Source of the DNA: Aquibium carbonis
GTDB taxonomy: Bacteria; Pseudomonadota; Alphaproteobacteria; Rhizobiales; Rhizobiaceae
Direction of reading: 5' to 3'
Assembly (NCBI RefSeq): GCF_003970795.1
Contig: NZ_RWKW01000100.1
Coordinates: forward strand, 1 to 34,383
Length of the DNA: 34,383 bases
Shown: positions 17,054 through 27,163 of the stretch, piece by piece
Position numbering within the stretch: position 1 is the stretch's first letter
How the letters are laid out: each line of letters starts with the position of its first letter
Translations under genes and position numbers: made by a program
The notes under the pieces: model-generated
The model's database searches: none
Seen by the model: the letters and a program-made list of their open reading frames with translations, nothing else
Told to the model about the DNA's origin: nothing

Positions 17054-17542
17054 GTGACGACACTACCGCAAGAGGCGCGCGCCCATGTCGCGGCGAAGGC
17101 GCTCGCCATCCGCCAGGCGTCGATCCGCGCCGCCTTCTTCCTGGCGACGGGCCAGGACATCGAGGCCGCATTGGCCCTGGTCGGCGAGGCGCGGCTTGCC
17201 GTGCGACGGCGGCTGGAACGCCTCATCGAGCGCGAGCGGATCCGCGGCGCCGCGCGCCACTGGGCCTACGATCTCAACCGCCACATCGCCCTGAAGCAGG
17301 CGCTCGACCAGCTCGGCGGCAGCCCACGTCAGCGCAGGGGCCGCACGACGAAAAACGGCGGCGCCGGAAGGCGCCACCGTTTTGGTGGAGAAAAGACGTC
17401 GGAGCCGCTTAGCGAGACGACTTCGGCTTGCGCCCGAGGCCCATCTTCTTGGCCAGCTGCGAGCGCGCGGCCGCATAGTTCGGCGCGACCATCGGATAGG
17501 TCGGATCGAGGTTCCACTTCTCGCGGTACTGGTCCGGCGTGA
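17054..17542 (+). CDS. Conserved helical protein with an unusual C-terminal run-on
   Basis: Start is GTG at 17054 with GGAGG six bases upstream. The first about 95 residues look like a real protein: [77 protein letters not shown]. It is all-helical, rich in Arg and Ala and without membrane spans. After Leu-Gly-Gly the frame runs on through a transcription terminator hairpin (17351-17383) and 134 bases into the convergent mucR gene, giving a Ser/Arg/Pro-rich tail that looks non-coding. Possibly the original stop was lost. A true length near 95-110 residues is likely. No family name is recognised. It sits between the DnaA-like operon and mucR, a place suggesting a regulatory role. Confidence 0.6.
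   Translation: MTTLPQEARAHVAAKALAIRQASIRAAFFLATGQDIEAALALVGEARLAVRRRLERLIERERIRGAARHWAYDLNRHIALKQALDQLGGSPRQRRGRTTKNGGAGRRHRFGGEKTSEPLSETTSACARGPSSWPAASARPHSSARPSDRSDRGSTSRGTGPA
17351..17383. terminator. Bidirectional hairpin, probable mucR terminator
   Basis: AACGGCGGCGCC (17354-17365), loop GGAA, and GGCGCCACCGTT (17370-17381) form a twelve-base-pair stem with one G-U or A-C mismatch depending on strand. On the minus strand it ends in a T-run (17351-17355 complement) 26 bases after the mucR stop, so it is a good terminator for mucR. On the plus strand a TTTT follows, and the run-on frame of the 17054 gene passes through it. Confidence 0.82.
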
Positions 17543-17837
17543 GGCTGTAGTGCGTCATCAGGTGGCGCTTCAGCGACTTGAAGTGCTTTCCGTCCTCGAG
17601 GCAGATGATGTAGTCGTCGTGGACCGACTTCTTCGGATTGACTGCCGGCTTCGGCTTTTCGGCCGGCGCCTGTTCGGCGGTCGTGCCCACCCGGCCGAGC
17701 GCGGCATGGATGTCGGCGATGAGGTTCGGAAGTTCGGACACGGGAACGGGATTGTTGCTGACGTAGGCGGCAACGACGTCGGCGGTCAGCTCGATGAGCA
17801 TGTTGCCCTGAGTCAGGTTCGACTCGGATAGTTCCAT
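17409..17837 (-). CDS. mucR: MucR/Ros family transcriptional regulator
   Basis: A 142-residue regulator of the Ros/MucR family, which controls exopolysaccharide, motility, virulence and cell-cycle genes in Rhizobiales. The N-terminal oligomerisation half is [31 protein letters not shown]. The zinc-finger half is [22 protein letters not shown] followed by [13 protein letters not shown], with candidate ligands Cys79, Asp82, His92 and His96. Asp replaces the second Cys of a classical finger, as known for MucR and some Mesorhizobium homologs. The ATG at 17837 (MELSESNL) was chosen since the open frame upstream to 17942 is poorly coding. The long A+T-rich leader (17838-18124) suits a MucR-type autoregulated promoter. 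A terminator lies at 17351-17383. Confidence 0.94.
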   Translation of the reverse strand: MELSESNLTQGNMLIELTADVVAAYVSNNPVPVSELPNLIADIHAALGRVGTTAEQAPAEKPKPAVNPKKSVHDDYIICLEDGKHFKSLKRHLMTHYSLTPDQYREKWNLDPTYPMVAPNYAAARSQLAKKMGLGRKPKSSR

Positions 17838-17942
17838 AATGATCAGGCCCCAGTTAGTTAGCTTGTGGTTTGTAATCGGCGTTCTAAGCGCCGGTACGTA
17901 TGGGAACGCGAAAATGTCGATGAACGACTCGCCTACCATCAC

Positions 17943-17973
17943 GATAAATGGGACACGACAGTTACCAAGTCAA
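17943..17973 (-). promoter_or_regulatory. Candidate mucR promoter
   Basis: Reading the minus strand, TTGACT (17968-17973) is followed by 18 or 19 bases and then ATTTAT or TTTATC (17943-17949). This resembles a -35/-10 pair, about 100 bases upstream of the mucR ATG. The surrounding DNA is strongly A+T rich, the kind of DNA MucR binds, so autoregulation is plausible. Spacing is slightly long. Confidence 0.38.
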
Positions 17974-18124
17974 TTATGAATGATGAGATTACAGAAAAAT
18001 AATGTAACAACATGTTTTAGTGGTTCATGATCTTTCTGAACTGCAACTTTCGCGAGATGTGTGCAGCATTCGAATAAAAGTCCCGAAACATTCATCCACG
18101 TGTCTGGCGTGCGACTGGTTCCGA

Positions 18125-18475
18125 TCATTCTTTCTGATGAGACCCACGGGGTGGCATCTCGTCGTGAACTGATCCTTCCCAAAGCGGATAGCCCGCTGCA
18201 TAGGCCGCCTTGGCCAGCAGATGGGCCGAGATCGGCGCCGTCATCAGGAAGAAGACCACGCCGGCAAGCGCCCGCGAGGCAACCGCCGTGTCGTCTGTGT
18301 AGACCGCCACCGCGATCAGCATGACGCAGGCGCCGAGCGTTCCGGCCTTCGAGGCGGCATGCATGCGCGTGTAGAATTCCGGCAGTCGAAGAAGACCGAC
18401 GGAAGCAACGAGCGCGAAGGCCGCGCCGATGACCAGAAGGATGCCGGTCAGGTAGTTGGTGATGATGTCCGTCAC
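18125..18475 (-). CDS. mnhG: Mrp Na+/H+ antiporter subunit G
   Basis: A 116-residue integral membrane subunit (MnhG/MrpG/PhaG) of the multi-subunit Mrp cation/proton antiporter. The family motif [19 protein letters not shown] is at about residues 30-48, flanked by three hydrophobic spans ([50 protein letters not shown]). The C-terminal tail is short, hydrophilic and cytoplasmic. The ATG at 18475 overlaps the stop of mnhF (ATGA), showing translational coupling. It is the last gene of the seven-gene operon. Downstream (17838-18124) is the A+T-rich leader of mucR, which runs on the same strand. Confidence 0.93.
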   Translation of the reverse strand: MTDIITNYLTGILLVIGAAFALVASVGLLRLPEFYTRMHAASKAGTLGACVMLIAVAVYTDDTAVASRALAGVVFFLMTAPISAHLLAKAAYAAGYPLWEGSVHDEMPPRGSHQKE

Positions 18476-18813
18476 AGTTTCACCTCCGGATTGCGCGGCG
18501 CCGTCTCGCCTTCGGCGGCGTTCTTCTCGCGGTAGCTGCCGCGGCTCAGAACGAACCGGGCGAAAGCCACGGTCGCCAGGAAGCCCACCAGGCCGAGCGC
18601 GATCGCCACGTCGACATAGAGCGTGATGCCCGAGCGGATGCCGATGACGGCGATGAAGCCGAGGGCGACGGCCACCAGCATGTCCAGCGCCACGATGCGG
18701 TCGGGCAGCGTCGGTCCGCGCACGACGCGATAGACGGTCGTGAGAAAGGCCAGGCAGAGCAGCGCGAGCGCGGTGGTGACGGCGCCGGCCAGGAAGGTTT
18801 CGCTGCCGTTCAC
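18472..18813 (-). CDS. mnhF: Mrp Na+/H+ antiporter subunit F
   Basis: A 113-residue membrane subunit (MnhF/MrpF) with three hydrophobic spans. The family motif [19 protein letters not shown] sits between spans one and two. Spans include [18 protein letters not shown] and [10 protein letters not shown] followed by [20 protein letters not shown]. The start is GTG at 18811-18813, with GGAGG seven bases upstream, overlapping the mnhE stop by four bases. The Lys/Glu-rich tail after residue 90 is cytoplasmic. In the Mrp complex F is one of the small subunits shared by all known operons; in studied bacteria loss of it abolishes antiport. Confidence 0.92.
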   Translation of the reverse strand: MNGSETFLAGAVTTALALLCLAFLTTVYRVVRGPTLPDRIVALDMLVAVALGFIAVIGIRSGITLYVDVAIALGLVGFLATVAFARFVLSRGSYREKNAAEGETAPRNPEVKL

Positions 18814-19283
18814 CGGAATGCCTCCATGATCTTGCGCTCGAAGCCGGTGGCGATGTCCATGCGCGCCTGGTCGGGATCCGAACAGTCGAGCGCGTGGATG
18901 TAGAGGAAGCGCCTGTCCTCCGAGACGTCGACGGCCAACGTGCCGGGCGTGAGCGTGATCAGGCAGGCCAGCAGGGTGATCTCGTAGTCCTTGTCCACCT
19001 TCAGCGGATAGGCGAAGATGCCGGGCTTGAGCTTCATGTCGGGCGTCACTACCAGCACGGCGACGCGCCAGGCGGAGAGGATGAGCTCGTAGACGAACAT
19101 CAGCGCCAGCGACAGAACGCGGCGGGTGCGCGCGAAGTAGCCGAGCGAGCCGACCTGCTCGCGGATGAGGAACAGGGCGCCGGCGCCCAGCGCGTAGCCG
19201 AACAGGAAATTGATGAAGGTGGCCGACCCGGTCACCACCATCCAGGCCAGCGCGAGCAGAATATTGGCCAGATAGAGCATCAT
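18810..19283 (-). CDS. mnhE: Mrp Na+/H+ antiporter subunit E
   Basis: A 157-residue membrane subunit (MnhE/MrpE). It starts with a hydrophobic pair, [19 protein letters not shown] and [15 protein letters not shown], then a long soluble domain. The family signature [32 protein letters not shown] is seen at about 100-132. The ATG at 19283 has AAGGTGG upstream; a second ATG follows at once. The start overlaps the mnhD stop (ATGA) and its own stop overlaps the mnhF start, so D, E and F are tightly coupled. Length and order match other seven-gene Mrp systems. Confidence 0.93.
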   Translation of the reverse strand: MMLYLANILLALAWMVVTGSATFINFLFGYALGAGALFLIREQVGSLGYFARTRRVLSLALMFVYELILSAWRVAVLVVTPDMKLKPGIFAYPLKVDKDYEITLLACLITLTPGTLAVDVSEDRRFLYIHALDCSDPDQARMDIATGFERKIMEAFR

Positions 19284-20848
19284 GATCCACCTTGCGCCGC
19301 AAAGACCGAGCCGATGTAGGCTGCGGGATCCGAAAGACCGGCCGCCGCCAGGCCGGCGACGTGCAGGAACGGCTCGGGCCAGAGCCCGATCCAGACCGCC
19401 GGGACGAGAAGCACGAACACGGTGCCATATCCGGCGACCGCATCGATCGGCCGCGTTTGCGACCGCAGCGACGTGTCCTGCTCGGGCCGCCAGAAGGCCA
19501 GCGCGAAGACGCGGCCGAGCACGATCGTGGTCAGCACGCTGGACACCAGGATCGCTGCGGTCAGCCACCAGGCGTTCCCCTCGATCGCGGCCTTGACCAG
19601 CACCACCTTCGGCCACAGGCCCGACAGGGGCGGCAGCCCCGCCGCCGCCAGCACCATCGCCAGCATCATCGCCGCCAGCAGCGGGTGCGACCGGTAGAGC
19701 CCGCCCAGATCGTGCAGCGAGAAGCTGCCGGCCGCCTCGCGCATCAGGCCCACCACCAGATAAAGCGCGGTCATGATCAGGATCGAGTGGACGGCGTAGA
19801 GCACGGTGCCGGTCAGCGCCAGCGGCGAGCCGATCGCCAGCCCCGCCAGCATGGTGCCGATGCCGGAAATGACCACGAAGCCGACGATGCGCCGCGTGTC
19901 GCTCTGCGCCAGCGCCCCGAGCGCGCCTAGGACCATGGTCAGGATGGCCACAACCGCGATCACGTCCGACAGGATGGCGCGCTCGACGGGAAAGAGCGTG
20001 GTGAAGGTGCGCAGCAGCGCATACACGCCGACCTTGGTCAGCAGGCCGCCGAACATGGCCGAGGTGACGATGCGCGGCGTGTGGTAGGACGCCGGCAGCC
20101 AGAAGTTCAGCGGAAACGCCGCCGCCTTCATGCCGAAGGCCAGAAGGAACAGCGTGGCGATCGTCATCAGCGGACCGTTTTCGCGCAGGCCGTCGGCCTT
20201 GCGGGCGATGTCGGCCATGTTGAGCGTGCCGAAGACGCCGTAGAGATAGCCGATGGTGATCAGGAACACCGTCGTGGCGATCAGGTTCAGCACGGCGTAT
20301 TTCACCGCGCCGTCGATCTGGCGGCGCTCGGATCCCAGGATCAGGAGGCCGAAGGACGAGATGACGAAGACCTCGAACCACACGTAAAGGTTGAAAAGGT
20401 CTCCGGTCAGGAAAGCGCCGTTCACGCCGGCGATCATCAGCAGCAGGAAGGGATAGAAGCCGTAGCGGCGGCCGGTGGCGTCGATGTCGCGCAGCGCGAA
20501 GACGGCCGCCGCCGACGTGGCGAAGGTCGCGGCGGCGGCAAAGGACGCGCCCAGCACGTCGGCGGTGAAGCTGATTCCGAACGGCGGCAGCCAGCGTCCC
20601 ATGGTCATCACCAGCGCGCCGTCGCCGACCACGCGCGACAGCAGCATCAGCGTCGAGACGAGCGTGGCCAGCAGCACCGCGAAGGTCACGGCAGCGTGGA
20701 GATGCGTGCGGTGGCGCACCATCATCAGCAGGGCGCCACCGAGGATCGGCAGCGCCACGGGCGCGATCACCACCCAGTCGAGCAGGCTCGTCGCGGCCTG
20801 CACCAGGGCTGCGCTGGTGTCCACCGGAGCGGAGGTTACGGCTGCCAT
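19280..20848 (-). CDS. mnhD: Mrp Na+/H+ antiporter subunit D
   Basis: A 522-residue polytopic membrane protein (MnhD/MrpD), related to the proton-pumping subunits NuoM/NuoN of complex I. The core motif of that family is seen: [20 protein letters not shown], then [18 protein letters not shown], with conserved Lys residues in membrane spans. A cytoplasmic loop [17 protein letters not shown] and [20 protein letters not shown] (with the conserved Glu) precede it. The ATG at 20848 lies eight bases after the mnhC stop. D and A are thought to form the ion-translocating channels. The gene is full length, without frameshift. Confidence 0.95.
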   Translation of the reverse strand: MAAVTSAPVDTSAALVQAATSLLDWVVIAPVALPILGGALLMMVRHRTHLHAAVTFAVLLATLVSTLMLLSRVVGDGALVMTMGRWLPPFGISFTADVLGASFAAAATFATSAAAVFALRDIDATGRRYGFYPFLLLMIAGVNGAFLTGDLFNLYVWFEVFVISSFGLLILGSERRQIDGAVKYAVLNLIATTVFLITIGYLYGVFGTLNMADIARKADGLRENGPLMTIATLFLLAFGMKAAAFPLNFWLPASYHTPRIVTSAMFGGLLTKVGVYALLRTFTTLFPVERAILSDVIAVVAILTMVLGALGALAQSDTRRIVGFVVISGIGTMLAGLAIGSPLALTGTVLYAVHSILIMTALYLVVGLMREAAGSFSLHDLGGLYRSHPLLAAMMLAMVLAAAGLPPLSGLWPKVVLVKAAIEGNAWWLTAAILVSSVLTTIVLGRVFALAFWRPEQDTSLRSQTRPIDAVAGYGTVFVLLVPAVWIGLWPEPFLHVAGLAAAGLSDPAAYIGSVFAAQGGS

Positions 20849-20855
20849 GTCTGTC

Positions 20856-21232
<377 letters not shown>

Positions 21233-21233
<1 letters not shown>

Positions 21234-21652
21234 CAGTCTTCCTCCCTCTCTTCCAGGGCGAGCGCGATCGAGGTGATCGCGCCGACCACGACGAAATAGA
21301 CGCCGAAGTCGAAGAACAGCACCGTCGACAGGTCGAGCGTGACTCCCAGCAGGTGGACCTCGGTCCAGAGGCCGGTCAGGAACGGCACGCCCATGGCGAG
21401 CGACGCCAGCCCGGCCACGGTCGACAGAAAGAGGCCGAAGCCGGCGATCGCCATCGGGTGGAAATACAGCGCGCGGCGCACCGGCGTCACGCCGCAGGCG
21501 ATGCCGTAGATGGCGAAGGCGGACGCGGCGATCAGGCCGCCGATGAAGCCGCCGCCCGGCTCGTTGTGGCCGCGCAGCAGCACGAACACCGAAAACATCA
21601 CCATCAGGCTGGCGAGGTAGGGCGCGGCGGTTCTGAAGATCACCGTCTGCAT
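21233..21652 (-). CDS. mnhB: Mrp Na+/H+ antiporter subunit B
   Basis: A 139-residue membrane subunit (MnhB/MrpB) with four hydrophobic spans. The hallmark [20 protein letters not shown] is at about residues 27-46. Later the motif [21 protein letters not shown] marks the family C-terminus. The ATG at 21652 is just one base from the mnhA stop. In some rhizobial pha operons the B domain is fused to A; here it is a separate gene, so this is the seven-gene arrangement. Confidence 0.94.
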
Positions 21653-21653
21653 G

Positions 21654-23999
21654 TCAGGACTTCGCCTCCGTCACGTCCGTCGACCGCGGAAGCCGTATGC
21701 GGATCAGGGCGAGGATCGCCAGCCCGGTGATCATCACCACGGCGATCTCGCCCAGCGTGTCGAGCCCGCGGAAGTCGACGATGATGACGTTGACGATGTT
21801 GCGGCCGTGGGCGATCACGTAGGAATAGGTGCTGAAGAAGTCCGACAGCGTGGAATCGAAGGGGATCTGCGTGACCTTCAGCAGCAGCACCGCGAAGCCG
21901 ATGCCGCAGGCGCCGGCAATGCCGACGTCGACCATCTTTTCCGCGGTCGGGCGGTGGTCGCTCGGATAGAGCCGCAGCCGCGTCATGACCAGTGCCAGGA
22001 TCACCACCGACAGCGTCTCGACCATGAACTGCGTGAAGGCGAGGTCGGGCGCGCCGAACAGCAGGAACAGCAGCGCCACCGCGAAGCCCTGGATGCCGAG
22101 CGACACGATCGCGGTCAGCCGGTCGGCCGCGTAGGCCACGGCGCCGAGCCCGATCGCGGCGATGGCGAACACCGTCCATTCGTAGAAGGTCATCCGCGGG
22201 AAGGTCGGCATTGCCGGCAGTTCGCCGAACATCAGCATCGGCGCCCAGATCGCCACCGCGATCATGACGAAGGTGACCGTCATGTACACCTCCATCCGCC
22301 CGTTCTGGATCACGCCGGTCACGGCGTTGGCGAGCCGGATCAGGCCGCGGATCGCCTGGTCGAATCCCCGGTCCGGACCCCAGCCGATCGCAGCCAGCAC
22401 GGCGGCCATGGCGTCGCGGGCGCGGTCGAGCATCAGGAAGATCGCGATGCCGAGCGCGATCGTGACGATCGAGAGCAGCAGCGCCAGGCTCGCATGCGGG
22501 ACGACGGAGATATAGATCTCCACCGGCGCGCCGGCCACGGCCGCGGCCATGGGTTCCGACACGTAGTGATGCGTCACGCCGGAGAAGATCGCGGCGACGC
22601 AGCCGACGATGGCGAGCGTCAGCGGTCCCAGCCAAAGCAGCACCGGCCCCTCATGCGCGTGCTTCGGCGTCTCGACGGCGGCGCCGAGGAAGGGCTTCAG
22701 CGCCACCGCGAAGCCGATCACCAGCATCAGCGCGTTGCCGATTATGGCGACCGCCGTGAACAGCGCGTTCCAGCCGCCGGAGAAGTCCAGCGCGGCATAG
22801 ATTTCCTCCTTGGCGAGGAAACCGAAGAACGGCGGCAGCCCGCCCATGGAGAGGGCCGCCAGGAGGGCGGCGGCAAAGGTGATCGGCATGGCGCTGCGCA
22901 GGCCGCCGAGCCAGCGCACGTCGCGGGTGCCGGCCTCGTGGTCGATCAGGCCGGCGACCATGAACAGCGCGCCCTTGAACAGGGAGTGGGCGACGAGATA
23001 GAGCACCGCCGCCTCGATCGCTATCTCGGAGCCCAGGCCGGTCAGCATCACCAGCAGGCCGAGCGAGGCGACCGTCGTGTAGGCCAGCATCAGCTTCAGG
23101 TCGGTCTGGCGGATGGCCAGCAGCGTGCCGACCAGAAGCGTCGTGCCGCCGAAGATGGGCAGGATCGTCTCCCACCACACCGTGTCGCCCAGCACCGGGT
23201 TCAGGCGCATCAAAAGGTAGACGCCGGCCTTCACCATGGTGGCCGAATGCAGATAGGCCGACACCGGCGTCGGCGCCTCCATGGCGTTGGGCAGCCAGAA
23301 GTGGAACGGGAACTGCGCCGACTTGGTGAAGGCGCCGCCCAGCACCAGCACCAGCGCCAGCAGGTAGAAGGGTGCGGCGCGCAGCGCATCGCCCGACGAC
23401 AGCAGGCCCGACAGCGTCCCCTCCCCGGTCGCGGCCCAGATGACGAGCAGGCCGGCCAGCAGCGACAGCCCGCCCAGCCCGGTCACCACCAGCGCCTGCA
23501 GCGCGGCGCGCCGCGAGGCCTCGCGGGAATGGTCGAAGCCGATCAGCAGGAAGGAGGTGATCGAGGTCAGTTCCCAGAACACGAACAGCGTCATGAAGGA
23601 GTCCGACAGGACCAGCCCCTGCATCGCGCCCATGAACATCAGGATGAAGGAGAAGAAGCGTCCCTGCTGCTCATGGCCCTTCAGGTAGCCGCCGGCATAG
23701 AGCACGATCAGCGTGCCGATGCCGGAGATCAGCAGCGCGAAGGTCAGCGACAGACCGTCGATGAACCAGGAGAAGTCGACGCCGAGGCTGGGGATCCAGG
23801 CATAGCCGCCGGTGACCGCGCGGCCGGCCGCCACGTCGCCGAGATAGCCGAAGAAATGGACGAACAGAAACAGTGGCGCGAGCGCCAGAACCCAGGCTGC
23901 GTTGTGCTTGAGGATGCGGGTCAGCGCGGGGGCAATCGCGGCGGCCAGAAACGGCAAGATCAGCGCAAGAAATGTAACCGACTGCGATGCGTCCGCCAT
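21654..23999 (-). CDS. mnhA: Mrp Na+/H+ antiporter subunit A
   Basis: The largest subunit, 781 residues, related to NuoL in its N-terminal two thirds. It has the antiporter signature [20 protein letters not shown] then [20 protein letters not shown], with [19 protein letters not shown] and [16 protein letters not shown] before it. The C-terminal third carries MbhD/DUF4040-like ([37 protein letters not shown]) and MbhE-like ([20 protein letters not shown]) parts. It is first in the mnhABCDEFG operon. The upstream gap to the SH3-like gene (24000-24224) must carry the promoter, but no clear box was seen. Function: Na+ or K+ extrusion coupled to proton entry, for alkaline and salt tolerance. Confidence 0.95.
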   Translation of the reverse strand: MADASQSVTFLALILPFLAAAIAPALTRILKHNAAWVLALAPLFLFVHFFGYLGDVAAGRAVTGGYAWIPSLGVDFSWFIDGLSLTFALLISGIGTLIVLYAGGYLKGHEQQGRFFSFILMFMGAMQGLVLSDSFMTLFVFWELTSITSFLLIGFDHSREASRRAALQALVVTGLGGLSLLAGLLVIWAATGEGTLSGLLSSGDALRAAPFYLLALVLVLGGAFTKSAQFPFHFWLPNAMEAPTPVSAYLHSATMVKAGVYLLMRLNPVLGDTVWWETILPIFGGTTLLVGTLLAIRQTDLKLMLAYTTVASLGLLVMLTGLGSEIAIEAAVLYLVAHSLFKGALFMVAGLIDHEAGTRDVRWLGGLRSAMPITFAAALLAALSMGGLPPFFGFLAKEEIYAALDFSGGWNALFTAVAIIGNALMLVIGFAVALKPFLGAAVETPKHAHEGPVLLWLGPLTLAIVGCVAAIFSGVTHHYVSEPMAAAVAGAPVEIYISVVPHASLALLLSIVTIALGIAIFLMLDRARDAMAAVLAAIGWGPDRGFDQAIRGLIRLANAVTGVIQNGRMEVYMTVTFVMIAVAIWAPMLMFGELPAMPTFPRMTFYEWTVFAIAAIGLGAVAYAADRLTAIVSLGIQGFAVALLFLLFGAPDLAFTQFMVETLSVVILALVMTRLRLYPSDHRPTAEKMVDVGIAGACGIGFAVLLLKVTQIPFDSTLSDFFSTYSYVIAHGRNIVNVIIVDFRGLDTLGEIAVVMITGLAILALIRIRLPRSTDVTEAKS

Positions 24000-24224
24000 C
24001 CAGGAGTCCCGTCCCCGCCATTGTGTGGGTCACGCCGCGCGTGCCGGGGGACAGATAGCGACTCGGTCTTATCCTCGCAAGCAAATGCCGCGCGGCCGCG
24101 ACTTTTGTGCCCAGGCGTTTCAACGGCCGGCAACCCTCGCAATTCCAGCTTGTTCGGCGCGCGACCGCGCCGCCGGGCCGGCACCGCTCTTGGGCAATGC
24201 TGGCCTGGCGAAAGCACGCCGCGC

Positions 24225-24593
24225 TCAGTACGGGGTGATGTACTTGCCGTAGACCCAGCCGGTGGCGAAATTGCCGTTTTGTGCCGGGTCGTGCCACACC
24301 TCGCACCAGCGATAACGCACGGCCTGCGCCTTCTTCCAGCCGGGCTGGCCGGCCACCTGGTCGAGGTGCAGGCCGCCGGTGCAGCGGCCGGTCATCTGCA
24401 GGACCGTTCCGTTCGGATAGGCCGACTGGATCTGCGAGGTGCTTGCCGGATACTTGCGCACGTTGAGCACGTCGCCCCACGACACGTTGGCGACTTCCCA
24501 GGCATGGAAGGTGGAGGCCTGCGCACCGGCCGACAGGCCGGCGACGAGGGCAAGGGCGGCGAATGCGGAGGCGATGCGAAGCTGCGGTTTCAT
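24225..24593 (-). CDS. Secreted SH3-like domain protein
   Basis: A 122-residue exported protein. The signal peptide (about 1-26) has core IASAFAALALVAGLSAGAQA. The mature part resembles a bacterial SH3 domain: DVLNVRKYPASTSQIQSAYP, then NGTVLQMTGRCTGGLHLDQV, ending in CEVWHDPAQNGNFATGWVYG. The LNVRKYP and ATGWVYG elements are the usual first and last strands (LNVRsgP and .GWV...yl). Two Cys residues could form a disulfide. It is transcribed from 24593 on the minus strand after GGGAGA, divergent from oligopeptidase B, upstream of the Mrp operon. Cell-wall or surface ligand binding is typical for such domains, but its role is unknown. Confidence 0.8.
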   Translation of the reverse strand: MKPQLRIASAFAALALVAGLSAGAQASTFHAWEVANVSWGDVLNVRKYPASTSQIQSAYPNGTVLQMTGRCTGGLHLDQVAGQPGWKKAQAVRYRWCEVWHDPAQNGNFATGWVYGKYITPY

Positions 24594-24699
24594 CGTGTTT
24601 GTCTCCCAAAGCATTTGAACAGGCCCGGAGAATGACATAGCTGACTTGAACAGCCGCCGACCGCCCCGTTCATTTCCCATTCAAGCAAGCGACGTGCCC

Positions 24700-26811
24700 A
24701 TGGCCAAGACAATTTCCTTTCCGTCCCTCGCCGCGCCCCACGCGGAGAAGCGGCCGGTGACCGACACGCATCACGGGGCCACCCGCACGGATGCCTATGC
24801 CTGGCTCAGGGCGGACAACTGGCAGGAGGTGTTTCGCGATCCCGCCGTGCTCGACCCGGCGATCCGGGCGCATCTGGAGGCGGAGAACGACTACCAGAAG
24901 GCCATGCTGGCCGATCTCGAGCCTTTGCGGAAGCAGCTGTTTGCCGAGATGAAGGGCCGCATCAAGGAGGACGATTCCTCCGTGCCGATGAAGGACGGCC
25001 CGTTCGCCTATGGCTCCTCCTTCGTCATCGGCGGCGAGCAGCCGCGCTATTTCCGCACCCCGCGCGACGGCGGCGCGGAGCAGATCCTGCTTGACGGCGA
25101 CGCCGAAGCGCAGGGCCAGGCCTATTTCCGGCTCGGCGGCACCGATCATTCGAGCGATCACGCGCGACTCCTGTGGTCCTATGACGACAAGGGCTCGGAA
25201 TTCTACACGCTCAAGGTCCGCGACATCGCCTCGGGTGCGGATCTGCCCGACATCGTGACCGACACCGGCGGTGGCGGGGTCTGGACGGCGGCGAACGACG
25301 GCTTCTTCTACACCCGTGTCGACGCCAACCACCGGCCGTCGAAGATCCTGTTCCACGCGCTCGGCGACGACGCAGCCAACGACCGCCTCGTCTACGAGGA
25401 GACCGATCCCGGCTTCTTCATGAATGTCGGCGGCACCCGCACCAACGACTGGATCCTGATTTCGATCAACGACCACGAGACGTCGGAGTACCGGCTCATC
25501 CCCGCCGCCGAGCCGACCGCCGAGCCCAGGATCGTGCGGCCGCGCGAACTGGGCGTCCAGTATGACCTCGAGGAAGGCGGCGACGTCTTCTTCATCCTCA
25601 CCAATCTCGACGGCGCCAAGGACTTCAAGGTCATGACCGCCCCGGCCGCCGATCCCCGGCCGGAGAACTGGGCCGACCTCGTGCCGCACGAGCCGGGCCG
25701 GCTGATCCTGGCGGTGATGGCCTTCCGCGACCATCTGGTCCGGCTGGAGCGCAAGGACGGCCTGCCGCGCATCGTGGTGCGCGAGCGCGCCAGCGGTGCC
25801 GAGCATTCGATCTTCTTCGACGAGGAGGCCTATTCGCTCGGGCTGATTGGCTCGCTCGAATACGACACCACCGTCATCCGCTTCAGCTATTCCTCGATGA
25901 CGACGCCCTCGCAGGTCTACGACTACGACATGGCGACGCGCGAGCGCACGCTCCTGAAGACGCAGGAGGTCCCGTCCGGCCACGACGCCGACCACTACGT
26001 GACGCGCCGCCTGATGGCGCCCTCGCATGACGGCGAACTGGTGCCGGTGTCGCTGCTCTACCACCGCGACACGCCGCTCGACGGTTCGGCGCCGTGCCTG
26101 CTCTACGGCTATGGCTCCTACGGCATCGCCATTCCCGCCGCCTTCAACACCAACTGCCTGTCGCTGGCCGACCGCGGCTTCGTCTACGCCATCGCCCATG
26201 TGCGCGGCGGCAAGGACAAGGGCTTTGCCTGGTACGAGGAGGGCAAGCGCGCGCGCAAGATGAACACGTTCCTCGACTTCATCGCGGTTGCCCGCCACCT
26301 CGTCGCCGAGGGCTTCACCGCGCATGACCGGATCGTGGCGCAGGGCGGCTCGGCCGGCGGCATGCTGATGGGAGCGGTCGCCAACATGGCGCCCGAAGCC
26401 TTCGGCGCCATCGTCGCGGAGGTGCCCTTCGTCGACGTCTTGACGACGATGCTCGACGAGACGCTGCCGCTCACCCCGCCGGAATGGCCCGAATGGGGCA
26501 ACCCGATCGCGTCCGCCGCCGACTATGCGACCATCGCCGCCTATTCGCCCTACGACAATGTCGGCGCGAAGGACTATCCGCCGATCCTCGCGGTCTCGGG
26601 CCTGACCGACCCGCGCGTGACCTACTGGGAACCGGCCAAGTGGGTGGCCAAGCTCCGCGACGAGAAGACCGGCGACAGCCCGGTGCTCTTCCGCATCAAC
26701 ATGGAGGCCGGCCATGCCGGCGCCTCGGGCCGCTTCTCGCGGCTGGAGGAGATCGCCTACACCTACGCCTTCGCGCTGAAGATGGCGGGGAAGGCGGAGG
26801 TCACCGGCTGA
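24700..26811 (+). CDS. ptrB: Oligopeptidase B (protease II), S9A family
   Basis: A serine oligopeptidase of 703 residues that cuts short peptides after Arg or Lys. The N-terminal helix block includes DAYAWLRADNWQEVF, then a seven-bladed propeller (about 85-420) and the C-terminal alpha/beta-hydrolase. The catalytic triad is visible: Ser551 in GGSAGG, Asp637 in GLTDPRV and His672 in AGHAGASGR. Family features YGSYG (residues 471-475) and RGG (502-504, with the preceding His-Val) are kept. The ATG at 24700 was chosen because homology starts at once; an in-frame ATG at 24646 lies too far upstream. The enzyme is cytoplasmic, without signal peptide. It follows the divergent SH3-like gene and ends eight bases before the DUF5615 gene. 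Confidence 0.93.
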   Translation: MAKTISFPSLAAPHAEKRPVTDTHHGATRTDAYAWLRADNWQEVFRDPAVLDPAIRAHLEAENDYQKAMLADLEPLRKQLFAEMKGRIKEDDSSVPMKDGPFAYGSSFVIGGEQPRYFRTPRDGGAEQILLDGDAEAQGQAYFRLGGTDHSSDHARLLWSYDDKGSEFYTLKVRDIASGADLPDIVTDTGGGGVWTAANDGFFYTRVDANHRPSKILFHALGDDAANDRLVYEETDPGFFMNVGGTRTNDWILISINDHETSEYRLIPAAEPTAEPRIVRPRELGVQYDLEEGGDVFFILTNLDGAKDFKVMTAPAADPRPENWADLVPHEPGRLILAVMAFRDHLVRLERKDGLPRIVVRERASGAEHSIFFDEEAYSLGLIGSLEYDTTVIRFSYSSMTTPSQVYDYDMATRERTLLKTQEVPSGHDADHYVTRRLMAPSHDGELVPVSLLYHRDTPLDGSAPCLLYGYGSYGIAIPAAFNTNCLSLADRGFVYAIAHVRGGKDKGFAWYEEGKRARKMNTFLDFIAVARHLVAEGFTAHDRIVAQGGSAGGMLMGAVANMAPEAFGAIVAEVPFVDVLTTMLDETLPLTPPEWPEWGNPIASAADYATIAAYSPYDNVGAKDYPPILAVSGLTDPRVTYWEPAKWVAKLRDEKTGDSPVLFRINMEAGHAGASGRFSRLEEIAYTYAFALKMAGKAEVTG

Positions 26812-26818
26812 TGGCTGA

Positions 26819-27163
26819 TCAGGCGCGTCGTCGATAGAGTTCCAAGCAGACGGCACCCCTGCGATCGATGAAGTCCGCGATCAGGGGAGCGCTACTTCGC
26901 AACAACTGTTCGATGACGGCAGTTGGCTGGTTTCCACATCGGAGCCAGATGACCTTTGGTGGTGCCCCTCGGTGCGCCGCCAACTCGGCGAAATCTGCGT
27001 CGAGCGTGACGATCGTGAACCCGTCTCGACCTGCAACGGTCCAGAGCATAGCGTCGCTCGCCTGGGCAAGTCCCATCGCTGTCGTCTGCTGTGAATTCGG
27101 AAAGACGTCGGCCAGCGCTCGGCATAGCCGAAAGCTCAGGTTCTGATCGAACAGCAGCTTCAC
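26819..27163 (-). CDS. DUF5615 PIN-like protein (toxin-like partner)
   Basis: A 114-residue protein of the DUF5615 family, related to PIN-domain RNases. It starts VKLLFDQNLSFRLCRALADVFP, with the conserved acidic Asp in LLFDQNLS. The second acidic pair is in GFTIVTLDADFAELAAHRGAPP, and VIWLRCGN follows, matching the family. The start is GTG at 27161-27163, overlapping the stop of the DUF433 gene (GTGA), so the pair is coupled as in toxin-antitoxin modules. Predicted role: ribonuclease toxin held in check by the DUF433 protein. The toxin activity is inferred from the arrangement; DUF5615 toxins are only partly characterised. Confidence 0.85.
   Translation of the reverse strand: MKLLFDQNLSFRLCRALADVFPNSQQTTAMGLAQASDAMLWTVAGRDGFTIVTLDADFAELAAHRGAPPKVIWLRCGNQPTAVIEQLLRSSAPLIADFIDRRGAVCLELYRRRA

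Noticed and set aside
21651-24635. Open frame of 994 codons antisense to mnhA
   Set aside because: Composition dominated by His, Arg, Gln and Gly; the other strand encodes a clear membrane protein.
24670-26856. Open frame of 728 codons antisense to oligopeptidase B
   Set aside because: No recognisable domain; the plus-strand gene has an intact catalytic triad.
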